Made by a program: the position numbers and the translations under genes. Below, piece by piece: positions 63,972 to 64,000 of a stretch of 64,000 bases of DNA. Every line of letters starts with the position of its first letter. Positions within the stretch are counted from its first letter, which is position 1. This stretch comes from Siminovitchia terrae (lineage in GTDB: Bacteria; Bacillota; Bacilli; Bacillales; Bacillaceae_C): the NCBI RefSeq assembly GCF_003605405.2, contig NZ_QYTW02000003.1:62001-126000 (forward strand). The letters run 5' to 3'. The notes under the pieces are model-generated. The model did not search any database, had not been told where the DNA came from, and saw only the letters and a list, made by a program, of their open reading frames with translations.

Positions 63972-64000
63972 TTGAGTGGCCAAAATAATGAAATAACTCA
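63972..64000 (+). CDS. Start of a further gene (cut by window end)
   Basis: GGGAGG at the expected distance precedes TTG 63972, which opens MSGQNNEIT and runs off the window. Product unknown. Confidence 0.4.

Noticed and set aside
1-64000. tRNA or rRNA genes
   Set aside because: The GGTTCAAACCCC motif in the repeats resembles a T-arm, but no acceptor stem, anticodon arm or CCA end fits around it; no other candidate was seen.

Overview
The window looks like chromosome from a low-GC, Gram-positive, endospore-forming Bacillaceae. Support for this: strong AGGAGG-type ribosome sites, frequent TTG/GTG starts, two YjcZ-type sporulation miniproteins, a ytc-like spore polysaccharide locus and a heterocycloanthracin-type bacteriocin locus. 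It is accessory-rich: many short gene remnants (S9 peptidase copy, IS110, IS256, TnpB, TnsA, serine recombinase, YdeI-like gene) sit between intact operons.

Layout. 1-0.4 kb: the N-terminal part of a BlaI-type repressor with two operator dyads. 2.3-11 kb: a polysaccharide locus with two related glycosyltransferases, a DUF4855-like protein, an NDP-sugar epimerase, and the four activities of the UDP-2,3-diacetamido-glucuronate route (6-dehydrogenase, 3-dehydrogenase, 3-aminotransferase, N-acetyltransferase). 12-15 kb: two YjcZ miniproteins and an S9 prolyl-oligopeptidase-type peptidase, whose 5' third is duplicated at 0.8-1.5 kb. 15.7-17 kb: a tandem pair of unknown 168-aa proteins. 18-23 kb: an ANT(4')-like nucleotidyltransferase, then a two-component/ABC transporter operon. 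23.6-30 kb: a thiazole/oxazole-modified peptide cluster (precursor, ThiF-like protein, YcaO cyclodehydratase, SagB-type oxidase). 30-34.6 kb: an aadA-like nucleotidyltransferase, MerR plus membrane protein, MaoC-like and metallo-beta-lactamase-fold enzymes. 34.8-49.5 kb: two YtcJ-type amidohydrolases, an AraC regulator, an agmatinase/aldehyde dehydrogenase/iron alcohol dehydrogenase/PuuP-like permease group with a divergent MerR, consistent with polyamine or guanidino-compound catabolism. 50-57 kb: ClC-like channel, serine hydrolase plus MarR, PadR plus MFS exporter, all among transposon debris. 58-64 kb: a 1525-aa two-part P-type ATPase with small accessory proteins.

The most striking feature is a family of about 190-bp structured repeats (nine full-length and two partial copies). 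All are in one orientation and all full copies lie next to a (T/A)TTAA motif. Two copies interrupt decayed genes; removing the repeat between TTTAA and the base after its ATTTGAT end restores the reading frame exactly with no target duplication. That behaviour matches single-strand (IS200/IS605-like) transposition, so I interpret the family as a non-autonomous, palindrome-associated element with an open question about an RNA role. No mobilising TnpA is in the window; a TnpB remnant is.
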